Made by a program: the position numbers and the translations under genes
Assembly (NCBI RefSeq): GCF_024298885.1
Contig: NZ_CP101166.1
Span: forward strand, 310,001-374,000
Direction of reading: 5' to 3'
Source: Haloglomus halophilum
GTDB taxonomy: Archaea; Halobacteriota; Halobacteria; Halobacteriales; Haloarculaceae
Length of the DNA stretch: 64,000 nucleotides
Part shown: positions 1-9,031 of the stretch, in pieces
How positions within the stretch are numbered: position 1 is the first letter of the stretch
How the letters are laid out: each line of letters starts with the position of its first letter
Notes under the pieces: generated by a model
What the model was told of the DNA's origin: nothing
Database searches by the model: none
What the model saw: the letters and a program-made list of their open reading frames with translations, nothing else

Positions 1-873
1 GTCCTCGGGGACGCCCAGCGCCTCGATGGCGTCGGTGTAGACATCGTTGTGCTGGTCGCGGAGTTCGATGGCCGCGCCGATGGCGTCGCCCAGCGAGCCG
101 ATGCCGATCTGGAGCGTGCCGCCATCGCGGACCAGGGCACTGACCCGGAGTGCGATGGCGTGCTCGGCCGTCGAGACGGGAAGGTGCGGTGGGCCGACCA
201 GCGGGAAGTCGTACGCCGGATCGTCGAGCACCGCGTCGAACGCGGCCGGGTCGATGGGCGCCTCCCCGTACATGAACGGCATGTTCCGGTTGACCTGCCC
301 GACGACCATCGCCTCGTCGTCGGCCGCGTGCTGCTCGCGGAGCATCTCGATCACCTCGTGGCTCAGGTCGGGGTTCGACCCCAGGTTGAAGCACCGCTCG
401 CCGTCCCGTTCGCCGACCCCGACGAGCTGGACGAGCAGGTTCACGTCCGCGGTCGCGACGGCCCGGGCGGCGTGGGTGTAGTTGACACTGTGATGGTGCT
501 GCTGGGCGTCGGGGTTCCCCAGGAAGTCACCGGGCGGGAAGTAGAACTGGTGAACATCGATGTTCTCCGGGAGGTCGCCCTCACGCAGCAGCTCGTCGTA
601 CCTGATGGCGGGGTAGCCGTCGAAGAGCCGCTCGCCGAGCGGTTCGACCAGCCGGCGTTCGAGGTCGGACTCCCAGCCGGGCTCCGAGAGCGTCAGCGCC
701 GTCCAGATGGTGAGGTCGAGCGAGGGGTCCGCAAGCGCCCGCTCGACGAGTTCGTTGAGCAGGTGGTTCGGCTTCCCGAGCCCGAGCGGCGTCGCGACCG
801 TGATATCGTGGCCGAGCCGGTCGACGATGCGGTCGACACACGCCGATACGTCGTCGAACTCCGTTGGGGGCAT
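1..873 (-). CDS. Acetyl-CoA hydrolase/CoA-transferase family protein (C-terminal part missing, runs off left edge)
   Basis: The frame is open from an ATG at 873 to base 1, giving 291 residues with no stop, so the C-terminus lies outside the window. Near the N-terminus is the segment GLGKPNHLLNEL, and near residue 250 is GGTLQIGIGSLGDA. Both resemble the acetyl-CoA hydrolase / 4-hydroxybutyrate CoA-transferase family, which moves CoA between acyl groups through a glutamyl-CoA intermediate. The catalytic Glu would be in the missing part. The substrate cannot be read from this fragment. It is divergent from the next gene, with about 150 bp between the two starts. Confidence 0.75.
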   Translation of the reverse strand, partial: MPPTEFDDVSACVDRIVDRLGHDITVATPLGLGKPNHLLNELVERALADPSLDLTIWTALTLSEPGWESDLERRLVEPLGERLFDGYPAIRYDELLREGDLPENIDVHQFYFPPGDFLGNPDAQQHHHSVNYTHAARAVATADVNLLVQLVGVGERDGERCFNLGSNPDLSHEVIEMLREQHAADDEAMVVGQVNRNMPFMYGEAPIDPAAFDAVLDDPAYDFPLVGPPHLPVSTAEHAIALRVSALVRDGGTLQIGIGSLGDAIGAAIELRDQHNDVYTDAIEALGVPED

Positions 874-1021
874 GGTTCGATGGGTTCTCGACCCGGACGT
901 ATCAATGACGGCTACTTCCTCCTCGGACCGTCCCTCGTGACGGTGCGTGGGCAGCCGGCTACCAGAGCCGATGTGAGCCGGGGTTTCAAGTGAATGAGCG
1001 TTCAGTACATCACCAGCAGCG

Positions 1022-2887
1022 ATGAGCCGAACCGTCCGGCCCGCAGTCCACTTCCTCCTCGTCACCGCACTGCTGGTCGGGGTCGTGTCGGGGGCCCCGC
1101 TCGCAGCAGCCGACGACGATGACGACACCGTCGTCGCGACGAACGGGACCAATCTGGAACTCGGCGGGCCGAAGGGCATCAACCTCGGGACGGATGGCGT
1201 GAGCCTCGGCGGCGACTCGGGAATCGCCCTCGAACCCGGTGACGGAGTGAGTGTGGGTGGTGAGAGCGGCGTCCACGCAGAGGTCGGCGAGGGCGTGAGT
1301 GTGGGCGGTGAGAGCGGCATCCACGCGGAGGTCGGAGAAGGTGTGAGTGTGGGCGGTGAGAGCGGCGTCCACGCCGAGGTCGGAGAAGGTGTGAGTGTGG
1401 GCGGTGAGAGCGGCATCCACGCCGAGGTCGGCGAGGGCGTGAGTGTCGCGAACGGAAGCGTGCTGTCGGCGGGGCGTGACGGCGTGACGGTTCTGGAGCA
1501 GGGGTACGAGGCGGACTCCGGCCTGACGGTCGGCGAGTCACCGGTCCGCACCGGGAACGGGTCGCTCGCACTCGGCGGGAGCGAGGGTATCTCCCTGGGC
1601 CGCGACGGTATCGCCGTCGGTGGGGATGACGGTGTCGCCGTCGGGGTGAGTGAGGGAGTGAGTGTCGGCGGTGAGAGCGGCATCCACGCGGAGGTCGGCG
1701 AGGGCGTGAGTGTCGGTGGCGACGACGGCGTCACCGCGGAGGTCGGCGAGGGGATTCGGGTCGGCGGTGACGAGGGCATCACCGTGGGACTCACCGATGG
1801 TCTCCGTATCGGCGGCGACGACGGGCTCCGGCTCTCGGCGAGCAGCAGCGGCGTCGGGGACCTGGGATACGATCTGGAGTCCGTCGACAGCACGGATTTC
1901 GACGCGGGGGCAGTGAACCAATCGAACGCCAGCGTGGTGACGGCCACACCGGTTGCCGGGGAGAACGGCGAGCTGGACCCCGTCGGTCCTGCCCCTGCAG
2001 ACCGGCCGGACACGACGGGAGCGCGGACGGGCCGGCTCGACACCGCCACCCCGGCCACGGAGCAGTCCGGGACCGAGACGTCCACGGCCACGACCGACAG
2101 GGCCGCTGGTGCAGTGCCGTCCGGATTCGACGGCGAGCTCCCGGTTTCCCCCGAGGGCGCCGCAGCGGGCGGCGCGGCGACGGCGGCACTGCTCGGCGCG
2201 GCGGGAATCGCGGCCAGGCAGACCTCGATGGTCGGCGGGACCGGGACGGGGACGGCGGCCGCACGAGCCGCCTCGACGGCGATCGCGACCGGCGACGGCC
2301 GGCTCGCCCGGATGCTATCGCTGTTCCGGTACTCCCGGTACGACGACTCGGACCCGCTGGAGCTCGATGCCCGGCGGCACGTCTACGAGGCCATCAGCGA
2401 CCAGCCCGGCGAGCCCATCACGGCGGTCAGCGACCGGGCGGACGTGAACCTCTCGACTGCCCGCCACCACGTCAAGGTGCTCGAGCGCGAGGGGCTGGTC
2501 GCGACCGCGCGGGTCCGCAACTGCGAGCGGTTCTACCCCGCCGGCACGGACGACCTCGAACTGGCGGCGGCCATGGCCGACGAGTGTACCGCGGATATCC
2601 TCGATGCGCTCGTCCGCCTGGAGCCGGCGTCGGTCAGCGGCCTGGCCGAGGCGGTCGACCGTTCGCCAGCCACCGTGACGCATCACCTCCAGAAACTCGA
2701 GGACGACGATATCGTCGTCCGGGAACGCAACGGCCGGGCGGTCGAGAACAAGCTCTCCGAGGCGGCTCGCGCCGCACTCGACCCCGAGACGGAACGTCGC
2801 CGCCACGCGGCCGAACGCAAACTCGAGGCCGACGGCGCCGAGCCGAACGCCGGGGGCGACACCGTCTCCGGAGCGCAGGCGGACTGA
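1022..2887 (+). CDS. Secreted-repeat, single-TM, double winged-helix protein (putative transmembrane transcription regulator)
   Basis: This 621-residue protein has an unusual layout. Residues 1-31 form a signal peptide or membrane segment ending in ...APLAAADD. Residues about 40-290 are glycine-rich repeats with a 16-residue period (GVSVGGESG-V/I-HAEVGE), which suggest a beta-roll or beta-helix. Residues 290-375 are a Thr/Pro/Gly-rich stalk, followed by a hydrophobic segment at about 378-396 (GAAAGGAATAALLGAAGIAA). The C-terminus holds two winged-helix domains, at about 445-510 (VNLSTARHHVKVLEREGLV) and 515-590 (RSPATVTHHLQKLEDDDIV). The predicted topology is outside repeats, one membrane pass and inside DNA-binding domains, so it may be a one-component surface sensor. 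The ligand and target genes are unknown. The TM/wHTH order resembles known haloarchaeal membrane-wHTH proteins; the repeat ectodomain is the odd part. Confidence 0.7.
   Translation: MSRTVRPAVHFLLVTALLVGVVSGAPLAAADDDDDTVVATNGTNLELGGPKGINLGTDGVSLGGDSGIALEPGDGVSVGGESGVHAEVGEGVSVGGESGIHAEVGEGVSVGGESGVHAEVGEGVSVGGESGIHAEVGEGVSVANGSVLSAGRDGVTVLEQGYEADSGLTVGESPVRTGNGSLALGGSEGISLGRDGIAVGGDDGVAVGVSEGVSVGGESGIHAEVGEGVSVGGDDGVTAEVGEGIRVGGDEGITVGLTDGLRIGGDDGLRLSASSSGVGDLGYDLESVDSTDFDAGAVNQSNASVVTATPVAGENGELDPVGPAPADRPDTTGARTGRLDTATPATEQSGTETSTATTDRAAGAVPSGFDGELPVSPEGAAAGGAATAALLGAAGIAARQTSMVGGTGTGTAAARAASTAIATGDGRLARMLSLFRYSRYDDSDPLELDARRHVYEAISDQPGEPITAVSDRADVNLSTARHHVKVLEREGLVATARVRNCERFYPAGTDDLELAAAMADECTADILDALVRLEPASVSGLAEAVDRSPATVTHHLQKLEDDDIVVRERNGRAVENKLSEAARAALDPETERRRHAAERKLEADGAEPNAGGDTVSGAQAD
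1244..1435 (+). repeat. Four tandem 48-nt coding repeats
   Basis: Four consecutive 48-nt units begin at 1244, 1292, 1340 and 1388. Each encodes GVSVGGESG-x-HAEVGE, with x alternating Val, Ile, Val, Ile. A further exact-type unit begins at 1655 and is followed by diverging units at 1703 and 1751. The alternation suggests expansion by duplication of a 96-nt pair. The repeats lie inside the ectodomain of the surface wHTH protein. Confidence 0.9.
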
Positions 2888-3011
2888 GGCGTACGGTCGG
2901 CATCTCGGCGTCGGTACTCCTCCGTGCAGGTCTGTGAGTCCCCGCAGCGGCCCCCGGTGGAAGGGCCGGGTACTCTCTGACGTGGGCTCGCTGGCGCGGC
3001 ACGGCGGCCGA

Positions 3012-3743
3012 CTACTCCCGCAACCCGGCCTCCTGCAGCGACTCGTCGAGGTCGTCCCGGACCCGCTCGCCCATCTCGCGGCTCCCCGCCGTCGTCACGA
3101 CGCGGTTCTCCTGTACCGACGACCCATCCCGGATCAGCAGTCGGACGTTGCCGTTCTCGTCGGCGCGGGTCGCCTTCGCCCGGAGCCCCGAGCGCGAGCC
3201 GGAGCCGCCCGCCGATATGGGACCGGGGATCACCTTCTTCACGTGCGGGTGTGCGGCCACGGTCCGGACCGCCGTCATCCCGTCGCGGCCGCCGACCAGC
3301 GTCGTGTGCGAGCCGCCGAGCTTCTCGTCGGGCGGCGTCTCCACCACCTCCAGGGACCGCTCGCCCGCCCGCTCCCGGACGGCATCGACGACCGACTGGT
3401 CGCCCCGGGGCTCGACACGCCGGAGGGGGTAGTGCAGTTGCTCGCGAACGGCCTCCAGCACGTCCCGGTTGCCGGCCGCGTACACCTCTTCGGGGCGCTT
3501 GCGGTGGATCTCGTCGGCGATGCGGCCCGCGAAGTTGCGCAACTCGATGGGTTCGCGCTCCCCGTCGCTCTCGGGGCGCGTGGTGACCGTGCGCTCGGCG
3601 ACCACGTCCTCGTCCAGCAGGACCGTCACGGTGGCGCGGTCGCGCTCGCAGGCGACGACCACCCGGTCCGCGTTCTCCGTCCGACAGGTGAGACAGAAGT
3701 CGCCAGGGCGCTCCAGTGGCGTGGCACACTGGCGACACTCCAT
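3012..3743 (-). CDS. DUF2103-like predicted metal-binding protein
   Basis: This 243-residue protein starts with two CxxC pairs (C3/C6 and C17/C20), a probable zinc ribbon. A C-terminal domain contains GGSHTTLVGGRDGMTAV and HPHVKKVIPGPI, which I associate with the uncharacterised DUF2103 family. The frame is open further upstream, but the ATG at 3743 sits directly before the Cys-rich segment and is the natural start. There is no signal peptide, so it is cytoplasmic. Its function is unknown; nucleic-acid or RNA binding would fit the zinc ribbon plus basic C-terminal segment, but this is a guess. Confidence 0.7.
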   Translation of the reverse strand: MECRQCATPLERPGDFCLTCRTENADRVVVACERDRATVTVLLDEDVVAERTVTTRPESDGEREPIELRNFAGRIADEIHRKRPEEVYAAGNRDVLEAVREQLHYPLRRVEPRGDQSVVDAVRERAGERSLEVVETPPDEKLGGSHTTLVGGRDGMTAVRTVAAHPHVKKVIPGPISAGGSGSRSGLRAKATRADENGNVRLLIRDGSSVQENRVVTTAGSREMGERVRDDLDESLQEAGLRE

Positions 3744-3941
3744 ACCGGATGGAGGCCATCCGCGCGCATAAGCCGGGCGGTTCGAATCGTCGATATCTCG
3801 CAGGGGCCTGCTGGACGATCCTGTTCGCGCTACAGAACCTGTGCGACGGACGCGCTGTGCCCAACGTCGCTGCGCCTCCGTGAGTCTAACCCATATTGGG
3901 TACGCAGCAAGGTCTTTGTTGCCTGACGCGAATCCCGACAC

Positions 3942-4292
3942 GTGAGCCGGAATCGCGATGATTCGGGGCAGTTCACCGAGGAGGTCGGCCTCGGGGACGT
4001 GCTCGCGGTGTTCGACGAGGTCGAAGGGCCCGTCGTGATGACGGGCGACGTGGTCGAGGCCACAGGCTGCTCTGATGATACTGCGCGGCGGAAGCTCGGC
4101 CAGCTGTACGAGCAGGGGCGGCTCGGTCGCCGCAAGACGGCTGGTCGGGTGGTCTACTGGCGACTCGACGCCGCGGACCCGACCCCAATGGATCCCGAAG
4201 ACCCGATTTTCACCGACCGTCCCACATTCAGTTCGGGCGAGGAGAACCTCTCCGGGCGGGTGGATGAGCTGCTGTACGGGGAGGGAGCGTGA
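3942..4292 (+). CDS. Winged-helix antitoxin-like protein
   Basis: This is a 116-residue protein with a GTG start. Residues 17-75 form a winged-helix DNA-binding domain (recognition helix near CSDDTARRKLGQLYEQGRL), followed by a polar tail. Its stop overlaps the start of the downstream PIN-domain gene by four bases (GTGA), the usual arrangement of toxin-antitoxin pairs. By position it is the antitoxin and likely autorepressor, with the C-terminal tail expected to bind the toxin. Similar small haloarchaeal wHTH proteins also exist without toxins, so the role is inferred from context. Confidence 0.7.
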   Translation: MSRNRDDSGQFTEEVGLGDVLAVFDEVEGPVVMTGDVVEATGCSDDTARRKLGQLYEQGRLGRRKTAGRVVYWRLDAADPTPMDPEDPIFTDRPTFSSGEENLSGRVDELLYGEGA

Positions 4293-4744
4293 CGGAGCCA
4301 CGACCGCTGTTCGTGGATACGAACGCGTTCGTCGCGATCTACGACGAAAGCGACGACCACCACGAACGCGCGAACGCAGTCCTCGACGGAATCAGGGACC
4401 GGAGCTATCCTTATGGGCCACTGTTCACCAGCCGCCACGTCCTCTCGGAGACGGCCACAGTGTTGCTGTACGGGAGCAGCCACCGGGATGCGGTCCGGGC
4501 GCTCCGGAATATCTGTGAGTCCTCGAGCATGAACGTACTGGCGCTCACCGAGCCACTGTTCGAGCGCACAGCCCGACAGTTCGAGCAGTACGACGACCAG
4601 CAGATATCATTCGTCGACCATATGAACGCCGTCCTCCCGGCCGAATACGATATCGAGCACATCTTCGCATTCGAGGAGGATTTCAGAACCCTCGGCATGA
4701 CCCGCGTCCCGGTGGATACCGGGGAGCATCCGGAGGGTGGGTAG
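4289..4744 (+). CDS. PIN-domain ribonuclease (VapC-like toxin)
   Basis: This 151-residue PIN-domain protein starts with GTG inside the upstream stop codon. The PIN acidic residues are visible as D10 (FVDTNAF), E54 (LSETATVLL) and D110 (FVDHMNAV), with a further acidic patch near residue 130 (FAFEEDF). PIN toxins are Mg-dependent RNases that cleave tRNA or rRNA. Tight coupling to the wHTH gene supports a type II toxin-antitoxin module. The acidic site looks intact, so the gene is probably functional. Confidence 0.85.
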   Translation: MTEPRPLFVDTNAFVAIYDESDDHHERANAVLDGIRDRSYPYGPLFTSRHVLSETATVLLYGSSHRDAVRALRNICESSSMNVLALTEPLFERTARQFEQYDDQQISFVDHMNAVLPAEYDIEHIFAFEEDFRTLGMTRVPVDTGEHPEGG

Positions 4745-4817
4745 CGGAACCGAGTGCCGGTAACCGAGCGGGGAACGCCCGTGAGTGACTCCACACAGCC
4801 GGTCTGTGCTGACGAAA

Positions 4818-6209
4818 TCAGGTCAACGCCAGCGGGTCGTCCTTCAGATACTCCCGCAGCACCACCGTCGCATACGACCCCTTCGGCAGCGCGAACCGGA
4901 ACCACAGCGACTCGGGGTCGTCGTCGACGCGCTCGGCATCCAGCTCGGTCCGCAGCAACATCGCGCGCCGCGTCCCCGTCGACTCGAACGCCCCGGGCAG
5001 GTCGAAGTCGGACGGCGAGAGGTCCAGTTCGTCCAGTACCTCGCGTTCGATGTCGCCCTGCTCCCCGTCCGCGAGCTCGGTCTCGGTCCCGACGAGCGGC
5101 GCGGTGACGAACGCCCGGCCGCGGGCGCAGTGGCGGTTGACCGTATCCACCCGCCCCTCGTCGACGCGCTGGAGACGGTCGGCATCCGGGAGCGCGAGGT
5201 CGTCGGGAATCTCCGGGCCCCGCTCGGCGAAGCAGACCACGTCGCCCGCGACGGCCTCGGCGAACGGGAGGCCGCGCTCCAGTCGCTCCGACAGCATCAG
5301 GTTGAACGCGTACGACTGCGCGGCGTTGACGAGCATCGTCTGCAGGTTCGACGGGAGCGACTCCAGGGCGGCGCGCCAGTCCTCGTCGGTCGGCTCGCCC
5401 TCGCCGACGCGCTCGGCCAGCGTGTGGAGCATCGCGCGCTCGTAGCGGAGCTTCCCGGGCAGTCGGTCCAGCGCCGCGTTCCAGTCGCGCGTCTCGGCCA
5501 CGAACTCGCGGGCCTCGCGCGTGTCAGCGGGCTCCTCGGGCGCCGTCTGCGTGACGTAGGTCATCACCGCGTCCTCCCAGTCCTGCCGGACGACCGCGAG
5601 TCCACAGCGGTGCGTGACCGGGCGATACGAGCCGAACCGCTGGTGGCCGAAGTAGTTCGGCACGCCCGCGGGGTCGTCTGCGGACACGTCCTCGGGGCCG
5701 GCATCGCCTCCGGCCACGAACGCCCGGAGCGCGTCGGTGATGGCAGCGGCGTTCTCGGGGTGGTCAGCGCTCCGCACGCGGATCTCGAAGGCGTTGCCCG
5801 CGAGGTCGCCGAACAGGACCGGCCGCCCCGCCCGACCCAGGACCTCGATATCGGCGTCGCCCAGCTCGGGCAGGTCGCGCTCCTCGTACCGCACGGAGAA
5901 CAGCTGCGTCGTCACCGCCCGCTTGTCCTTCGTGCCGGCCCAGGAGACGCGCTCGCGGCTCATCCCCAGCTTCCGCGAGAGCGCGCTCGCGAAGTCGTTG
6001 GTGTCCCAGCCACGCAGCGTCGCGCGGAACACGAGATGCGGGTACGCGCCCGTGTCGGCGTCGGCGGGGTGCAGGTCCACGTCGAACCGCTCGCGCTCGC
6101 GGACGACGAAATCCTCCTCGGCGAAGCGTAACTCCCCACCGGTCCCGTCGGCGTCGCTGACGTACCACTCCATCCCCATCTCGCGCTCGCGGGGGGCGGC
6201 CTCACGCAT
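4818..6209 (-). CDS. truD: tRNA pseudouridine(13) synthase TruD
   Basis: TruD isomerises U13 of tRNA to pseudouridine. The 463-residue length matches the archaeal family. Visible landmarks are the catalytic-loop region [18 protein letters not shown] (residues about 90-107), where the Asp of TKDKR corresponds to the catalytic residue, and [15 protein letters not shown]. The TruD insertion domain lies between these and the C-terminal segment. The track-long start is kept, but an internal ATG at MGMEWYV, 10-12 codons later, is equally plausible because the family usually begins near there. It is monocistronic and faces away from the toxin-antitoxin pair. Confidence 0.93.
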   Translation of the reverse strand: MREAAPREREMGMEWYVSDADGTGGELRFAEEDFVVRERERFDVDLHPADADTGAYPHLVFRATLRGWDTNDFASALSRKLGMSRERVSWAGTKDKRAVTTQLFSVRYEERDLPELGDADIEVLGRAGRPVLFGDLAGNAFEIRVRSADHPENAAAITDALRAFVAGGDAGPEDVSADDPAGVPNYFGHQRFGSYRPVTHRCGLAVVRQDWEDAVMTYVTQTAPEEPADTREAREFVAETRDWNAALDRLPGKLRYERAMLHTLAERVGEGEPTDEDWRAALESLPSNLQTMLVNAAQSYAFNLMLSERLERGLPFAEAVAGDVVCFAERGPEIPDDLALPDADRLQRVDEGRVDTVNRHCARGRAFVTAPLVGTETELADGEQGDIEREVLDELDLSPSDFDLPGAFESTGTRRAMLLRTELDAERVDDDPESLWFRFALPKGSYATVVLREYLKDDPLALT

Positions 6210-6392
6210 CGTTTCCGGCCCCGCTGCGCTGGTCGCTCCGGTCCGGTCTCGGTCGTCGCATACCTGGACGTGGCCGGCGACGGGCCTCGGTCTTTCCGGT
6301 CGGCTGCCACACCTCCGTCGGCGTCGCTGCGACCGGCTGGCGCTACTGGATACGTCGGGAAGAAACGGAGTCGAAACCCCCGGAAGGGGCGT

Positions 6393-7661
6393 TCAGTTCT
6401 CGTCGCGAGTGATCTCGTACTGGAAGTCCACCGCGTTCTGGGGCATGATCAGGGCGGTCCACTGCCCCTCGGCCGGGTCGTCGATGCGGTAGACGAACTC
6501 CTTCTGACTCCCGTGGCTGGTGTAGGGTCCCTGGCTCTCGCCGCGCGGGCCCTCACCGCCGAGGGAGACGTGGCCGTCGTTCGTGACGCGGACCCGTTCG
6601 GCCTCGACCGTCGTGCCGTTCGGCGCGACGAAGGTCACGTCGAAGCTGGCCGACCGGTCGTTGGCCGGGCTCCCCGTCGACAGCGTCACCGACGCGCTCT
6701 CGGTGTCGTCGCTGACGCCGAAGGTCGTCTCGAAGGGCTCGTCGGGCTGTGTCCAGACCTGGAAGTGCAGGTCGACCTGCTGCCAGTAGTCGCCCCGGTC
6801 CGGGCGGGCCGGGTCCTGCAACCCGAGGTCGATCTCGGCGTTGTAGTCACCGACGCTCGCGGATTCGGGCGGGCTCACGGTCACGTTCACGGTCGCGGTC
6901 TCACCGGGCGCGACCTCGCTGGGTGCGTCGATCTCGAACCACGAGCGCTCGACGGTCTGCTCGGAGCCGGGATAGCGACGCCGGGTCTCCTGGGTCTCCA
7001 GCGTCGGGTTCAGCGGCACCGCCTGCTCGCCGGTGTTCGAGACCTCGATCTGGTAGGTGTAGTCGTCGCCGGCCTGGACCTGGGTGCGGTAGTACCGGTC
7101 GCTACTGATCCTGACCGTCGGCTCTTCGAACACCTCGACGTTGATGGTCGCCGCGTGGACCGGCCGCGCCGGCTGCCCCGGGCGGTAGGTGACGGTCTCG
7201 TTCGTGAACGCGACCAGCGCGCGGTACTCGCCGAGTTCGGCGTCCGACGGGACCGAGACGGTCACCGTGAACGTGCGCTCCTCGCCGGCCGCGAGCGTCG
7301 TGTCCGCGCTCTCGATGCTGACCCAGCTCTTCGCGAGCGGGCGGCCCCTGACCTGTGGGAGGACGACGTGCGGGTCGAGTTCGACCGCCTCGTCCTCGCT
7401 GTTGCCGACCGTGACGTTGAACGTGGTCGACTCGCCGGGCTTGACCTCGCTGCTGCGGTAGCCCTCTTCGATGTAGAGGCGGGTGTAGTTGCGCTCCTGG
7501 GACGCCGATGCGGCGTCACCGTTCTGTGCTCCATCCGTGGCAAGAGCGGCCGGTTCGCCCTGTGTCTGCGCGGGCGTGCTGTTCCCTGGTGCGTATGCCG
7601 TCGCTGCTGGCGCGATGAGCAGTGCGACCAGCGCGAGGGTAAGGAGGGTTCGTACGTTCAT
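6393..7661 (-). CDS. Secreted protein with NEW3-like Ig repeats
   Basis: This 422-residue protein has an N-terminal signal peptide (MNVRTLLTLALVALLIAPAATA). It is followed by two or three beta-sandwich modules with the pattern '...VKPGESTTFNVTVGN' and '...VAPGETATVNVTV', typical of NEW3/CARDB-like domains in archaeal exported proteins. It carries many N-x-S/T sequons and is very acidic. There is no C-terminal membrane anchor or PGF-CTERM, so it is either released or held by partners. The C-terminal 100 residues are not recognised. Its function is unknown. Confidence 0.7.
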   Translation of the reverse strand: MNVRTLLTLALVALLIAPAATAYAPGNSTPAQTQGEPAALATDGAQNGDAASASQERNYTRLYIEEGYRSSEVKPGESTTFNVTVGNSEDEAVELDPHVVLPQVRGRPLAKSWVSIESADTTLAAGEERTFTVTVSVPSDAELGEYRALVAFTNETVTYRPGQPARPVHAATINVEVFEEPTVRISSDRYYRTQVQAGDDYTYQIEVSNTGEQAVPLNPTLETQETRRRYPGSEQTVERSWFEIDAPSEVAPGETATVNVTVSPPESASVGDYNAEIDLGLQDPARPDRGDYWQQVDLHFQVWTQPDEPFETTFGVSDDTESASVTLSTGSPANDRSASFDVTFVAPNGTTVEAERVRVTNDGHVSLGGEGPRGESQGPYTSHGSQKEFVYRIDDPAEGQWTALIMPQNAVDFQYEITRDEN

Positions 7662-7889
7662 CGGTAGCGAGGTCCGGGCTTGGAGGGCCGATGGACCCGT
7701 TTCGGTCGGATGGCTGAATGATTATTCAATGCGGCGGAGGAACAAACGGCCAGTTCACCTTGCGGTGTGTTCACGTATCAGAGCGATGTGACAGCAGGAG
7801 CAGCAGTTCCGTCGCACGGCCGCTCGCGAGCGATACACCGCGGTCAAATAAGAGAGCCGGAGCCGCCGTTCATGGACCGGGGCTGCCGT

Positions 7890-8159
7890 TCAGGAGGACA
7901 TGGGTTCGCAATGCCAGCCGGGGTCCTCACCCGTCCGACCGATGAGGTCGGACCGGCACGCCGGGCAGTAGTCCGGCGTCCCGCCCATGTTCCGGGGGAC
8001 GTACACCGCGCCGCCACACTCCACGCACGCATCAGCAACGACCGTCGTGCAGTCCGCGCAGACGTTGAAATCGTCGACCGTGAGGTCGCGCAGGGGTTCG
8101 AGTTGTTTGTCGAGGATGTACTCGTCGATGACCGCCTGACAGTTCTGACACGGTTTCAT
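7890..8159 (-). CDS. Small zinc-ribbon protein
   Basis: This 89-residue protein has four CxxC or near-CxxC knuckles (CQNC, CADC, CVECG and CPAC), enough to bind two zinc ions. There are no other domains. Such rubredoxin/zinc-ribbon-like microproteins are common in haloarchaea and mostly uncharacterised. It faces away from cspA, whose start lies 163 bp downstream on the other strand. Confidence 0.75.
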   Translation of the reverse strand: MKPCQNCQAVIDEYILDKQLEPLRDLTVDDFNVCADCTTVVADACVECGGAVYVPRNMGGTPDYCPACRSDLIGRTGEDPGWHCEPMSS

Positions 8160-8322
8160 GGCGATGCGTCTCTCCCCATGTGATGGTCACACAAAGCCTT
8201 GCCCCCCGCGGCGAAGTGTGCAGGCGATTCCCCGTGACCTGTCCACTCCCAGCGTCGTCGGGGGTCGTGGTAACTCGACCCTCGGAAGGGTTATCCCCGC
8301 GACCACGTTACGTCTATTCGCA

Positions 8323-8532
8323 ATGGCAACCGGAAAAGTTGACTTCTTCAACGACACTGGCGGTTACGGCTTCATCTCTACTGACGACGGCGACCTGGAC
8401 GACGACGAGGACGTCTTCTTCCACATGGACGACGTCGGCGGCGAGGACCTGCAGGAGGGCCAGGAGGTCGAGTTCGACATCGAGTCGTCCCCGAAGGGCC
8501 CGCGCGCGGCGAACCTCGTTCGCGTCGAGTAA
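8323..8532 (+). CDS. cspA: Cold-shock domain protein
   Basis: This is a 69-residue single cold-shock domain, a nucleic-acid-binding OB fold. RNP1 appears as GYGFIST and RNP2 as DVFFHMDDV. It begins GKVDFFNDTGGYGFIS, where haloarchaeal Csp proteins have VDFF in place of bacterial VKWF. The ATG at 8323 is chosen because it starts exactly at the domain and lies about 30 bp after a weak TATA-like TTATCC at 8291. A leaderless or nearly leaderless mRNA is likely. Confidence 0.95.
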   Translation: MATGKVDFFNDTGGYGFISTDDGDLDDDEDVFFHMDDVGGEDLQEGQEVEFDIESSPKGPRAANLVRVE

Positions 8533-8699
8533 CTCCTTCGCAGACAGTACCGACGGCTCCCCGCCGCAGCGCGCGATGGGCGTGACCGTTCGCAGTTTCC
8601 GTTCTTTCACACTCCCGAGCGACGCGACTCCTCGCTCGGGCTCCACCGGCTCCGGAGCCACGGCCACAGGCGGTGCTGCGGTCGACCGACCGAGTGACC

Positions 8700-8921
8700 T
8701 CAGCGCTCGTGCTCGTGCTGGTCCTCGTTCTCCTCCAGCAGTCGCGCCTGCGCCTCGATGCTGGCCAGTTCGCGCTCTGCCTCGGCCCGCCCGGAGCCGT
8801 GGGCCTCCCGGACCGAGATGTCGAGTTCGGAGGGGACGAACCGGCCGCTCTCGTCGTCGGCCGCGTCCTCGGGCTCGTCGTCGCCGCGCCCGGTCAGCCA
8901 GGCCAAGATGCGACGGAGCAT
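8700..8921 (-). CDS. Small acidic hypothetical protein
   Basis: This 73-residue ORF starts with a short amphipathic or hydrophobic stretch (MLRRILAWLTGRG), then an acidic segment and a C-terminal helical stretch ending in a charged HEHER tail. The ATG at 8921 is preferred over an upstream in-frame TTG-type start because protein-like composition begins there. Codon use fits the genome. No family is recognised; the N-terminal helix may be membrane-associated. Confidence 0.5.
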   Translation of the reverse strand: MLRRILAWLTGRGDDEPEDAADDESGRFVPSELDISVREAHGSGRAEAERELASIEAQARLLEENEDQHEHER

Positions 8922-9031
8922 GCCTCGGCCTACGTGGACCTGCAACAAAAGCGTTCAGCCGGGCTCTCCCGGGGGCGACCCAACGCACGCGAACCGCAAG
9001 ACCCCTGACCACCGGGGGGCAAGAGTGGGGT

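Noticed and set aside
1244..1810. Possible CRISPR array from regular 48-nt repeats
   Set aside because: There are no unique spacers; the units are contiguous, in frame and encode a repeat protein.
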